From NCBI RefSeq assembly GCF_027409185.1, contig NC_084469.1, forward strand, positions 37,947,293-38,011,292: DNA of 64,000 nt, in the 5' to 3' direction. A program made the translations under genes and the position numbers. Position 1 is the first letter of the stretch; every line of letters starts with the position of its first letter. Under the pieces are notes generated by a model, which was given only the letters and a program-made list of their open reading frames with translations, did no database searches and was not told the DNA's origin. The stretch comes from Cynocephalus volans (Eukaryota; Chordata; Mammalia; Dermoptera; Cynocephalidae). Of the stretch, positions 33,485 through 43,020 are shown piece after piece.

Positions 33485-33640
33485 AACACTTCTCAAACAT
33501 GAATGAGTCTGATTTACAGGTTTCATCAGACGGGAATCATGTCAGAATGCAGAGCCTGACTCGAGGTCTGGGGTGGGGGTTCACATTTGCATTTCTAACA
33601 AGTTCCCAGGTGATGCCAGTGTATCTGATCTGCAGCATCT
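33485..33640 (+). mobile_element. MER5A-type hAT MITE, sense
   Basis: AACACTTCTCAAACATGAATG is followed by GACTCGAGGTCTGGGGTGGG, TTCACATTTGCATTTCTAAC and AAGTTCCCAGGTGATGCCAG. These are the ordered MER5A landmarks. The right terminus is decayed. Confidence 0.8.
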
Positions 33641-33643
33641 AGA

Positions 33644-33760
33644 TCCTCGCTGCTCAAAGGTGGCCCAGGGACCAGCTGTGTCAGCACCACGTGGGAGCTG
33701 GTTAGAAATGCAATCTCAGGGCCCATTCTAGACCTATGGAAACAAACCTTGGCCAGCACT
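33644..33760 (-). mobile_element. MER5A-type hAT MITE, antisense
   Basis: GCTGCTCAAAGGTGGCCCAGGGACCAGC and GGAGCTGGTTAGAAATGCAA (in parts) are the reverse complement of MER5A. It abuts the sense copy in inverted orientation. Confidence 0.75.
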
Positions 33761-36280
33761 AACTAGGTGAGTAGCTAATTCCCTTCCCATTTTTGTTCCC
33801 CCTACTAGCTCCACCGTGGTTTTATTACATAAACAGTCACAGCTGCTCTGGGTAGGATTTGGCTAAATTAGGGGCTTGTCAAGAAGGAAAATCACTAATT
33901 TCCCCAAGGACCCTCAGAGATGCTGCTGGCAGTGGGCCCTCCTCTGAGTCATTGGAGGCTGCACAGGGGAACTTGGGCGATGCTTGTGGAAGGAGATGTG
34001 GCTAAATTAATGAGGAGGCAGGAGCCTTTGCAGAGGTGATTCTTGACTCCTTTAATTGCACCATTTCTCAACTGTAATGCCATCTCGCTGCCAGTTCTGA
34101 GTTATATATCCACACATATCCAGAGATACACATATCGTAGGTTAATTATCCCGCTCAAATTGATAAACTGCCTAGCATGTAATTTATACTCATTTATCTT
34201 TGCCCTAATGGAGCCGAACTCTTTTTCTTCTACTCTGTCAACCAGAATGTTTTGAGAAAATTTGTCTTTAGAAGGCATTCCTGTATACACTGTTCACAGA
34301 AGTCCACTCAAAAGCTAGCAAGGACATTGGGGCTGGTAAAAGTTCTAGACTCTTCTACGTTTCTGATTTTACTCTGATGAAGGCTCTTTAACCAACAGGA
34401 CGGTTCAGTATTTTACATACTGAAAGTTGTATTTTGTTCCATCCCAAACAAAACAAGCTTCACCTAAACTAGCCCCTTCCACACCCCACCCCACCTCTCA
34501 CTACCATCTCCACCAGCCCAAACTGTATGTCCTGACTTTTAAACTAGATGTGCCATTTCCTCCAGCCAGTGTACCTGGTTGTCTTCCTAGCCTGTCAGGT
34601 CCCACCTTCTCAGACAACTCACCTGAGTCCTGGGTTACAGATTCTAAGAGACCCCACCATGTCACCCTAGCTGGAGGCAGCCCTCTCTCCCCCGCCTTCC
34701 CCAAGCACCGGAGGAAAGACCCACAGTGTTGATTCTGTCTCAGTGGTCCTGTCCACCGCTGCTCCTTGCCACCTCCTTGATTTCATGGACATGGAGCCTT
34801 GTTCATCCAGGCTCATGGGACCCTGTGTAACACAGCGTGCCCTAGCTAATATCTGTGGTCATGTCTGCCTTTAGACCTGGACCTACAGTGCTCCTGAAGT
34901 CTTCCTGGCTCCTCTGGAAACTCACCTCTTGCATTTAGACGGCCGCCTCAGTATTTATCAGCATCCTCCTGCCCACCTGCATTCCTGGTTCTTGTGCTGC
35001 TGCTCCCAGCAGGTCCCATCCTACCCTGGTTCAGGGCCTGGCAGGACCCAGGCTGTCATCAGAATCCAGACAAGAGCTTCCTTCTCTAGTCGAGCTTCCT
35101 CCAGACACCTGGCCTCATCCCTTCTGACCCTCCCCAAGTGGAACTAAATAGACAAGAGGAATGCAAGGAGCCCTGTTCATGACAATCTAGTGAGGCCAAT
35201 AAGCGAATCAGCAAACTCTTAATTTGGGATTGGGGGTATAGATGTGGGGAGGGAATGAGGGACAATCTCTCTTCCATAAACAGCTCAGCTGAAGACTTAG
35301 GAATCAGCACAATGTTCCATATTAAAACAAAGTTAAGAACTGGCCCCCAAATAGGGCCTAAAGTGGTGTAATTTTAGATTTTAGTCCTTATTCATTTTTA
35401 TAAAACATGGTAACTTCCCAAATGTCTTAGTAACTTCCCAAAATGTGGCAAATAGGACAGAATCAGCTGTTAGCCTGGGAATGTGTCAGGGGATCTGCAT
35501 GTGTGTGGGGAGGGGAGGGGCTGGGGAATGAGGGAGTTTCCAGAAGGGGTTGGTGGTGGCCAGTTTGTTCCCTGTAGAGCCCAACTTCATGGCCAGCCAT
35601 TTCAGCCCTGCTTGCAGAGCTCCCATCAAATTCTTCCTCTCCTTGGCCATTTGCTCTGCTCAGCTCCCGCTCCACATAAATCACACTGCCACCTCTCGCC
35701 ACTCCTCAGCTGAAGGGTCTTTCTAGAGAGAGTTAGAAACGGTCCCAGGAGGTCACCCATGGATCTTTGCCGCTGGATCTCAAGGGGGGCTTCACGGACA
35801 CTCATCGAGGCTTCCCTTCACTCTCCTGAGGGTCTCAGTCCCCACATTCCCCAAGCCCTGAGCTCATTCCCACCTGAACATTCTCAGCTGGCGACCTCAA
35901 CTCTGGCTTTACAGAGATGAAGTAAGTCATCAAATAGGGCTGAGGGGAAAGCAGAAAGAACGTCAGTGGGAGAGAGTCAGAGAGTGCAGTGAGGAAAGGG
36001 GCAGGTGAGGAGCGGGAGGGCCTTGGCAGCACGCAGGCGCGTGAGAGTCATCTTCCCCATGGGTGGCACGGAAGAGGGAGGGATGCTAAGTGCTTAGGGA
36101 GACTGAGCAGCTTCTGACCGGGCCTGTGCAGTTTTGCCAGCCCCTGCCAGCTCCATCGCTTCCCACTGTGCCCCCCACCAGGCACAGTTTTTGGTTGGGA
36201 ATGGAGAACTCACTCCTGCAGCAGAAGCTGGCATTTGCAACATTAAAGACAACTGTTTCTTCATTAGTTTTTATTTGCAG
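33761..36280. other. 2.5 kb without a recognised repeat or gene
   Basis: Repeat-poor. A 20-bp imperfect tandem duplication lies at 35410-35448 (GTAACTTCCCAAATGTCTTA, then GTAACTTCCCAAAATGTGG) and a G-quadruplex motif at 35507-35526. Several 60-100 codon frames have no domain. Confidence 0.45.
35507..35526 (+). other. G-quadruplex motif
   Basis: Four runs of four G with loops of 1, 1 and 2 bases (GGGGAGGGGAGGGGCTGGGG). Very short loops predict a stable parallel quadruplex. No promoter context is evident. Confidence 0.8.
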
Positions 36281-36444
36281 GAAGAGCAAATGATGTCAAC
36301 TCTAACAAAGCCAGGGAGGCCTGTGAGGAGTTGCTGGCCTCTCTCACCATGCACATGGTCCAAGATCTGGTTTCAGAATCGAAGAAGTTCAAGGGGATAG
36401 CTGAGCACTCCCTTCAACCAGGAAGAGCAGGTGCACGAGTCTGA
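36281..36444 (+). pseudogene. Homeobox-like relic or candidate exon
   Basis: After an acceptor-like tract (TTCATTAGTTTTTATTTGCAG, ending 36280) a frame reads REACEELLASLTMHMV at 36313-36360. If one base (36361) is skipped, the next codons are KIWFQNRR at 36362-36385, the invariant third helix of homeodomains. The spacing from L to W before the helix also fits (L40-W48, T41, V45-K46). An apparent extra residue sits around position 35-39, and the stop TAG follows four codons after NRR. This suggests a decayed homeobox with a 1-base insertion. Alternatively the unskipped frame, open from 36283 to TGA at 36442 and with a donor-like CAG/GTGCAC at 36428-36436, is a 150-bp coding exon and the homeodomain match is chance. 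I cannot name the parent gene. Confidence 0.4.
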
Positions 36445-37244
36445 GGAGGCACCAGAGAGAATTGCCTGGCTGTGCAGGAGACGGTAGGATTATCGAGGAA
36501 TGTTGGGGAGGGGGAGATGGAAATTCTAAACCCCGAGGCATCACTCAGGGAAGGATGGTCTTGTTTGTTTTAAACAGCGTTCTGAGGGCAGAAAGTCCTG
36601 AGACTGAGTACAGTTTACATTTTTCTGAATGTGTTTACATTTTTGATCAGAACTGACCTTTGCTTTTGGCCACCCCTCATATTTCTTCTTTCCTTCACCT
36701 TTTCCCTCCATTATGCTCTCTTTTCTGGCTTTTGTCCTTTATCAGTCAAAGTCCAGCCAGAAAAACAGAAACCAGGCTAAATACTTCACACGCAGGGGAA
36801 CCACTAGATGGAAAACACTACAAAAGCATTGGAAGGGCTGATAGCCATGAAGAGAAAAATGAACTGCCCTGGAAATTAAGAGTGGCAGGAAGTGGCTATT
36901 GCCCCAAGGGCTGGAGGACTCCAGTTAGATGTTGCAGAGCCCAGCAGCACGTGGGGGCTGACGCCGCTGGAGGCTGTGCTGCTGCTCAGAAACCACTGAC
37001 ACATTGTGGAAAGCAACACGGGGCCACTGGAGGCTGCTGCTGGGCCAGGGGCCATCCTCGGATCCTGCAGGTGTTGGTTGCTTCTGGCCATCACCTACTG
37101 CAACCACTGCTGGGACAGAGTGGAGATTGAGGGGACAGGAAGGGCGCTAAGGCCAAACAGGCAATGACTGTCACGTTCCCTCATTACTTCCACCTCTCAG
37201 TCCTGCTGCCTCATTTTTCTTTCTCTTTTTCTCCCATCACTGTA
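36445..37244. other. No gene seen
   Basis: Unassigned. The 156-codon frame at 36660-37130 is low-complexity in its second half and shows no domain. The stretch 36745-36800 (GTCCAGCCAGAAAAACAGAAACC) recalls a widespread LTR-like repeat but is too short to call. Confidence 0.4.
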
Positions 37245-37380
37245 GTCAACTGACCAGCATTTATTGAGCACCTACCATGGCCAGGAAAGATGCTGAAACT
37301 GGGGGACGAGGGGAGCAAATTCAGAAATATAAAGATAGCAACCTGTCCTCTAGGGGCTTATAGATCAGAAAGGATCCTCT
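37245..37380 (-). mobile_element. L2 3'-end fragment, antisense
   Basis: CAGCATTTATTGAGCACCTACCATGGCCAGGAAAGATGC (in parts) and CCTCTAGGGGCTTATAGATC are the antisense L2 terminus. It adjoins the (TTCC)n tract. Faintly related text at 37620-37745 may be a second copy. Confidence 0.7.
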
Positions 37381-37384
37381 TACT

Positions 37385-37507
37385 CCTTCCTTCCTTCCTT
37401 CCTTCCTTCCTTCCTTCCTTCCTTCCTTCCTTCCTTCCTTCCTTCCTTCCTTCCTTCCTTCCTTCCTTCCTTCCTTCCTTCCTTCCTTCCTTCCTTCCTT
37501 CCTTCCT
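37385..37507. repeat. (CCTT)n microsatellite, about 31 units
   Basis: 123 bp of uninterrupted tetranucleotide repeat, homopyrimidine on the plus strand. Purity over this length indicates high instability and likely length polymorphism. It reads as Leu-Pro-Ser-Phe repeats in one frame but is not coding. Confidence 0.97.
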
Positions 37508-38044
37508 GATTGAGAATTGCTTCTGGAAATGGGTCCTTCTAAGTTCCCTCTGTGTTTCTCTTGCTTGAGTCCTTTTCATTTAAAAATCTTAGGGCAACTT
37601 CTGACAGATGCGCTCTGTAGGTGAACACACTGAGCATCTGTAACATACCTGGGACTCTACGAGGAGCCACGAGAAGAAAAAAGCATGTTACACTCACCGT
37701 CTTTACCGCTGAGAACGTTACAATCTCACAAGGAGATACTTACTGAACCTAACATAGTGACCAGAAGCTCATCGAGACAGGTCGATGTGCTGACTTCTTG
37801 AAGGCAGCTTGCAGGACAGATGGGGGTGGCACAGGGGTGCCTGGGTCATGGCAGGCTCCATGGGGTTTCCCAGGCTTGGCCCGGACAGTGGGAATGTACT
37901 GGGAATGCTCTCAGGAGAGGAAAATTCAGCAGATGCAGTCAGGGGTGTGTGCGACTCATTCTCCTGCCTCTTGCCCCAAGGCTTCCCCTGTCATCGGCCT
38001 CTGGTCTGCGGGAACAGCCAGCGCTGGAAGGTAGACATGCAAAC
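37508..38044. other. No gene seen
   Basis: Unassigned sequence. Three overlapping 78-92 codon plus-strand frames at 37798-38098 have no domain. Confidence 0.4.
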
Positions 38045-38155
38045 AGAGTTCTAGACTCTCGGTTTTCCACACGATCTTGGTCTAATGACCTTGGGTGAGT
38101 CATTTGACCATTTGAGGCCTCAGTTTATGACAAAGGGTAACTGACTCTACTCCTG
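38045..38155 (+). mobile_element. MIR fragment
   Basis: TAATGACCTTGGGTGAGTCATTTGACC and GAGGCCTCAGTTTATGACAAAGGG (in parts) follow the MIR core. Confidence 0.7.
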
Positions 38156-39177
38156 ATTACAAATGTGTGGTTCTGTCCTGCTCTCACCATAACTCACCTG
38201 AGACATTGGGGAGGGGTTCTGATGTCCCTGGAGGAAAGTGGTCCTAGCCTGTGGTCTCATCCTATCTTTTCTTCTGTCCAGTAGCTCCTGTCTTGGAGCT
38301 GCTGGGGCGGTTGGACAGAGCCCCAGGTTCATGCTCCTGGTTGGTTACTATGCAGGCCTTGTCTGGCCCGTGATCTCCCCATGCCAGCCAGCAGTGCACA
38401 GGGAGAAAGCCCTTTTATAGCCTGCATGAGGCACACAGGGCAGAGGCTAACCTGGGGGAGGGCTGCTCTGTGTCCCTTGCCACCTTCCTCAGGCCCTCTG
38501 CCACTAGCATAGCCTCTCTTCTGCTGCCCCCACAGGCCCGTTCATGCCCATGGACACCTCTGGACCCATCAGCTGTCTCCGTAATGAACAATGACAGCTC
38601 ATCACATTACCAGCTTGCTCCTCTGGCAGGGAGGTTAAGGGCTGGTGAGACTCATTAACATCCTCCTGGAAGGGGACCAAACAGCCCCACTCCTCCCAGA
38701 GCCAGTCTGCCCTTCCCAGGCTCTACTCTAGCAGTTCTCAGCTGTGTGTCTCCCTCCACGGGTGTGTAGTGAGTAGGTGTGGGGGTCCCAGTAATTCGTT
38801 GCTCAGTAGCAGGTACAGGAGGAAAACATGTACATTATTTGTTTTGGAAAATTTGTAATAAGGTGTAGTCACTTCCACTCACTAGAATTCCAAGATGTTT
38901 TCTTGAGTAGGAGAGGAGAGGGTGGAGCCACTAGGAGCTGGGCTATCGCCCTGTGGGTTTGTCCCTTGGAACATGAATGTGCATGTTGTCCATGATGATG
39001 GTTGCTGTTGAGAGAGGATGGAGAAAAAGCCTCCTGACAGTCCCCCCTGCCCCTGACTGTTGGCCGAAAGAGGCAGAGATGAAGACGGAATGCCATGGGT
39101 CTTCTTAAGGAATCCAGGGTAGACCAGCTAACCCAGGGATCTGCTGACACTGTGTGTCCTGAATATGAGTGGCGTAT
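38156..39177. other. No gene seen
   Basis: 1 kb unassigned and GC-moderate. No domain-bearing frame. Confidence 0.4.
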
Positions 39178-39240
39178 AAATCACCTAAAGATCTTTTAAA
39201 ATGCTGACTGATGCAGTAGATCTGGAGTGAGGGTAATTGG
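39178..39240 (+). mobile_element. MER5A-like fragment
   Basis: AATCACCTAAAGATCTTTTAAAATGCTG with GATGCAGTAGATCTGGAGTG (in parts) follows the MER5A left half. It is short and diverged. Confidence 0.45.
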
Positions 39241-39544
39241 GGACCTCCAGGCAGCAGTGTGAAAAATGGGAAAATCTGTTGAGGCTTCTGGAATAAAACC
39301 ATCCCCAACTCCTTTAAATAAAGTCCTGACGGTTGTATGCTTTTAAAGATGGTCTCTCTTTTCCTGGAGCTACTAAAATGAGGCTTCTGAACCCAGATCC
39401 TCAAGGAGAAAGGCCAGGATGGACCCCAGTGACCACGATGCGGGTTGGCTACACATGCACAGATTCCTACACTATTTTGGAATGACTGGCCTACTCCTGA
39501 AATATAGGTACGTTGCCCTTCTCCAAAGTTAATTGAAATCACAA

Positions 39545-39660
39545 AGGGATCAAAATGTAAAGCTGGAGGGAACTGTAGAAAATCAACAGTTCGATTCCCT
39601 TATTTTAAAGAAGATGAAACTAAGGCTCAAATGCTTAAAGCCTGGGTTTAGCACTTAACA
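39545..39660 (-). mobile_element. Probable MIR-family fragment, antisense
   Basis: CAGTTCGATTCCCTTATTTTA/AAGAAGATGAAACTAAGGC resembles '..ccctcattttacagatgaggaaactgaggc' of antisense MIR-type SINEs. Confidence 0.5.
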
Positions 39661-40449
39661 CCGGACCGGACTTATCAATATGGGTTGGCCCAATTAGTGA
39701 AATGCCCAATGTCATATCTTATAAAGTCCATCAGAACAAGGGTTTTTTTGTTGCTTTTTTCCTTCTACATTTGGAGTTGCAATCCCATGTCTACAGGGGC
39801 CAAGGACCTAATGCAGCTAAAGGGAGTGAACCGGTTGTGGGATTTGGGGAGAGGAAAGACACAATATTTCTAGAGAAGACAGAAATCTGATTTTTAAATA
39901 TTGGCAAACAATTCAAATTTAAAATAAAATACCACATAGTCAGACAAGACAAGTTGTCCAGGCAGATATACCTGCTTGTTTTCAGCCTCTGATCTTCATG
40001 GATGTCAGTAATTGAAAAGTGATTTTTAATTCACTTCTGTTTGCACGTCACAACACAGACAGAGGCAGGGCTCAGTAAATACTTCCTCTGTTAGCTTAGA
40101 AGGAGTTTCTTCTCTAAATAAAGAAAGGAAGCTTCCTGACAGTCAGGACGCAGAAGATGAATCAGACTGTAGAATTCTCTCCCCACAGAACCAGAAGAAG
40201 AGAAGATGTTTGAAAGATTTAACTCAGCTTGGAACACGCTTGGAAATCACCTTCCGTATGGGTCTTTGTTACTCTCAGCCAGGCAGCAGAGGATTTTTCT
40301 GAGCTTAACTGCTTGTTTAATGAGAAATCCATAAAAGGCTTCCAATATTTAGCTACACACTGTGTTAGAAAATCTGAGCATGTTATGGTCTCAGGATGGT
40401 TAGATCAGATACAAACTGTGCATCTGTCTGTCTAACAGAGATATTTTAT
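39661..40449. other. No gene seen
   Basis: Unassigned, moderately AT-rich. No recognised repeat or domain. Confidence 0.4.
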
Positions 40450-41530
40450 AAAGGTTTTAATGAAGTATAATGTACATACACAAAAGTGCATATAAGAATA
40501 CTGTACAGTGAATTTCCACAAACTGAAGATACCCGTGTAATCAGTGTAACTAGGACACTAGGGGCCCCTTGTGTCGCCTTCTCCAGTCACTACCCCCCCC
40601 CCCCACTCCCACTAGGGTGACCACTATCCTGACTTCTAACGGCATAGATTATCTTGTTTTGGGTATAAATATATGCACCTGTGTCTTCTTTTGCTCAGCA
40701 TTCTTTGTAAGACCAATTTATCCATATTGTGTACAGTTGAGTTGCTGTAGTGTATTATTGCTGTCTAGCACTCTATTGTGTGTATATACCGCTATTTATC
40801 CATTCTACTATTGATGTGTACTTGCTAGTTCCCATTTAGGGACTATTACAAATGATGCTGCTGTGAGATTTCTAGTACATTTCTTTCTTTTCTTTTTTGT
40901 GGCTGGCCAGTAAGGGGATCCGAACCCTTGACCTTGGTGTTATAACACCGAGCTCTAATCAACTGAGCTAACCAGCCAGCCCCCAATACATTTCTTCTGG
41001 GGAATGTATGTACAGATTTCTTTGGGATATATACTTAAGAATAGAATTGCTGGGTCATAGGGCATGCATATGTTAAGCTCTAGTAGATGTTACTAGTTAT
41101 CCAGAGTGATTGTATCAACATACACTCCTGCAAGAAGTTCTGGTTGCTCCACATCCTTGAAAATATGTGCTAAAAACAAAAGTTTAGTGTTACTTTTCAC
41201 TTGGTGGTGGCATAGTGTATCACATCACTGTTTTAATTTGCATTTTCCCAATGACAAAGTTGAGCACTTTTTAAAAAAATGTTTAATGGCCATTTGGATA
41301 AACTCTTCTGTGACCAGGCAGTTCAACTCTTTCGTTCATCAAAAAAAGTGGGTTGTCTTTTTACTCCCTCAGTGGTGTTTTTCGATAAATAGAAATTCTC
41401 AACTTTAATGTTGACTAATTTATTATTTTTTTCTTTTTATGGTTAACCCTGTTGTGTGGTTTTTAAAAAATCTTGGTCTACTCCAAGGTCACAATGACAT
41501 TTTCCTTGAAAAAACTTTACTAAGGTTTAC
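40450..41530 (-). mobile_element. Old L1M 3' region, antisense, split by a SINE
   Basis: The plus strand carries the classic antisense L1 text: ATTTATCCATTCTACTATTGATG, AGAATAGAATTGCTGGGTCATAGGG, TTTGCATTTTCCCAATGAC, GTGGGTTGTCTTTTTACTCC and GGTCTACTCCAAGGTCACAA. The part after 41200 is the ORF2 C-terminus, the part before it the 3' UTR. A SINE interrupts at 40887-40986. Confidence 0.8.
40887..40986 (-). mobile_element. tRNA-Ile-derived SINE, monomer, antisense, inside L1M
   Basis: The minus strand reads GGCTGGCTGGTTAGCTCAGTT (A box) to AACACCAAGGTCAAGGGTTC/GGATCCCCTT (B box region) to ACTGGCCAGCC, with a short T/C-rich tail at 40887-40898. Target duplications TACATTTCTT at 40876-40885 and 40987-40996 are identical. 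It is a clean insertion into the older L1. Confidence 0.9.
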
Positions 41531-41599
41531 TTTCCACATGTTGAATAGAAATTTGAACAAGCTTGTTTTCATCTTCTAGAGATTTTTTTTTCCACAGGC

Positions 41600-41865
41600 T
41601 CAGTGACCCAAGCATGACTGAGGAGCAGTACACCATAACAGTGGAAGCAAGGATTTGAAGTCAGACTGCCAGGGTTTTCCAGCCACCAGCTGTTTGACAT
41701 TAGGCAATTGCTTAACCTCTGTGTGCCTTGATTTCTTAGTGGTAATGATCCTGTCATCCTCATAGTTTTCTTGTGAGGACTAATCGTGTTAATATACACA
41801 AGGCTGAGAACAGTACCCGCACAAAATAAACATTCGTGAAGGGCTAGTTATTATTATTGCATTTA
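41600..41865 (+). mobile_element. MIR SINE
   Basis: GCAAGGATTTGAAGTCAGACTGCCAGGG, TGACATTAGGCAATTGCTTAACC, AGGACTAATCGTGTTAATA and GCTGAGAACAGTACC run in MIR order. Its 3' portion (from 41779) is duplicated at 44657. Confidence 0.8.
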
Positions 41866-42066
41866 ATTTAACAAGTCGAGGGGGAGAAAAAGAAGAAAAA
41901 TGAGGGAAAGGAGGAGAGAGCAATCAGTGTGTTGCAACTGTTGGAGAGGACAGAGGAGAAGGGATGGAAAGTCACTCATCTCTCTCCACCTCTTGTTAGT
42001 TCACGGGTCATGGACTGCCAGGGTGTAAAATCCAGAAGGTTTAAAGAAGTTCACTATGCAATGCAG
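41779..42066 (+). repeat. Local dispersed duplication, copy 1 (source)
   Basis: This 288-bp segment spans the 3' part of the MIR plus non-repeat DNA. It recurs at 44657-44899 in the same orientation. Shared text includes GGCTGAGAACAGTACC, GAAGGGATGGAAAGTCACTC and GGGTCATGGACTGCCAG. Because the MIR is complete only here, this copy is the likely source. Confidence 0.85.
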
Positions 42067-42234
42067 GGTAACAAAGCCCAGATGGTCAACAAACATCCTG
42101 GTCACATTCATCCCCTTCCCTGCAGTTGGGGAGAGCAGGCCATAGTCCCACTAATTACTTTAAGTAGTAAATGGATGATGATATATTAAGCAAATTAATA
42201 TAAAGAGCAGCTGTGGTTTGGGGTAGAATCAGCA

Positions 42235-42350
42235 CTTGTGACAATCCAGCAATTCAGTTCCTGTCCCAGCTTCCAAGAGGCAGATTCTCATCTAGGGGCA
42301 GCCCTCAGGTGATTCTGATACACACTCAAGTTGGAGAAGAACTTGAATTC
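42235..42350 (-). mobile_element. MER5-type hAT fragment, antisense
   Basis: GGCAGATTCTCATCTAGGGGCAGCCC and CAGGTGATTCTGATACACACTCAAG (in parts) follow the antisense right half of a MER5-type element. Confidence 0.6.
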
Positions 42351-42355
42351 TAGAC

Positions 42356-42512
42356 CAGTGGTTCTCGAAGCTGGGTGAGTATCAGAATCCCCTGGACAGA
42401 TGTCCCCAGTTTCTGATTCAGAAGGTCTAAGGTTGGGCCTGAGAAATCTTATTTCTGACTAGCTCCCAGGTCCTGAGGCTGCTTGTCCAGGGACCGTGCT
42501 TTGAAACCAAGT
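42356..42512 (+). mobile_element. MER5A-type hAT MITE, sense
   Basis: CAGTGGTTCTCGAAGCTGGG (left terminus) is followed by GTATCAGAATCCCCTGG, TTCTGATTCAGAAGGTCTAA, CTAGCTCCCAGGTCCTGAGG and the right end GGGACCGTGCTTTGAAACCA. It is nearly complete. Confidence 0.85.
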
Positions 42513-42596
42513 GACTTAAACCAAGGGTTGGCAAACTCCATCCCGTGGGCCCATCTGGCCTGCTGGCTGTTTGTGTATGGCCCACCAGCCAAGAAT

Positions 42597-42611
42597 GGTT
42601 TTCACATTTTT
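42597..42611 (+). repeat. Left target duplication of dimeric SINE
   Basis: GGTTTTCACATTTTT, identical to 42779-42793. Confidence 0.9.
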
Positions 42612-42778
42612 TTGTGTGTGTGTGTGTGTGACCAGTAAGGGGATCGCAACCCCTGGCTTGGTGTTGCCTGCACCGCGCTCAGCCAGTGAGCACACCGGCC
42701 ATCCCTATATAGGATCCGAACCTGCGGCTGCCGCGCTCCCAGCGCCACCCTCTCCCGAGTGAGCCACGGGTCCGGCCC
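42612..42778 (-). mobile_element. Dimeric tRNA-derived SINE, antisense
   Basis: On the minus strand unit 1 (about 42777-42698) starts GGCCGGACCCGTGGCTCACTC (A box) and has GGTTCGGATCC (B box). Unit 2 (about 42700-42631) starts GGCCGGTGTGCTCACTGGC and ends GGTTGCGATCCCCTTACTGG. The tail is (CA)9 followed by A-rich sequence (plus strand 42611-42630). The joint contains CTATATAGGGATGGCC. The units are related to each other and to the monomers in this window but clearly distinct. CpG-rich unit 1 and perfect target duplications suggest a comparatively recent insertion. Confidence 0.9.
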
Positions 42779-42793
42779 GGTTTTCACATTTTT
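42779..42793 (+). repeat. Right target duplication of dimeric SINE
   Basis: GGTTTTCACATTTTT, identical to the left copy; hAT relic sequence resumes with AAATGATTGGG. Confidence 0.9.
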
Positions 42794-43020
42794 AAATGAT
42801 TGGGAAAAAAATAGAAGAATATTTTGTGACACATTAAAATTACACAAATTTCAAAGTTTAGCATCCATAAATAAAGCTTTACTGGAACATGGCCACGCTC
42901 ATTCATTTATGTATTGTCTGTGGCTATTTGTGCCACAATGGCAGAGTCGAGTCATTGTGGGAGACTGTGCAGCCCACAGAATATTTATTTTTGTCTTTCG
43001 ATATCTTTTTGCATTAGACC

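Larger units (their letters stand above)
42524..43020. mobile_element. hAT-type DNA transposon relic, split by a SINE
   Basis: The left end AGGGTTGGCAAACTCCATCC is an hAT-like terminus. Internal text AAAGCTTTACTGGAACATGGCCACGCTCATTCA (in parts), TATTGTCTGTGGCTATTTGT and GGCAGAGTCGAGTCATTGTG matches a non-autonomous hAT group common in mammals, whose exact name I am not sure of. It was interrupted by the dimeric SINE at 42612-42778. Confidence 0.7.

Noticed and set aside
36660..37130. 156-codon open frame as a gene
   Set aside because: No domain or splice context is visible. Frames of this size occur on both strands in nearby GC-richer DNA.
37385..37507. CRISPR-like array
   Set aside because: A simple tetranucleotide repeat without spacers, in a vertebrate genome.
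37290..37568. 92-codon frame with Leu-Pro-Ser-Phe repeats (and a Lys-Glu-Gly-Arg repeat frame on the other strand)
   Set aside because: Direct translation of the (CCTT)n microsatellite; no support for coding.
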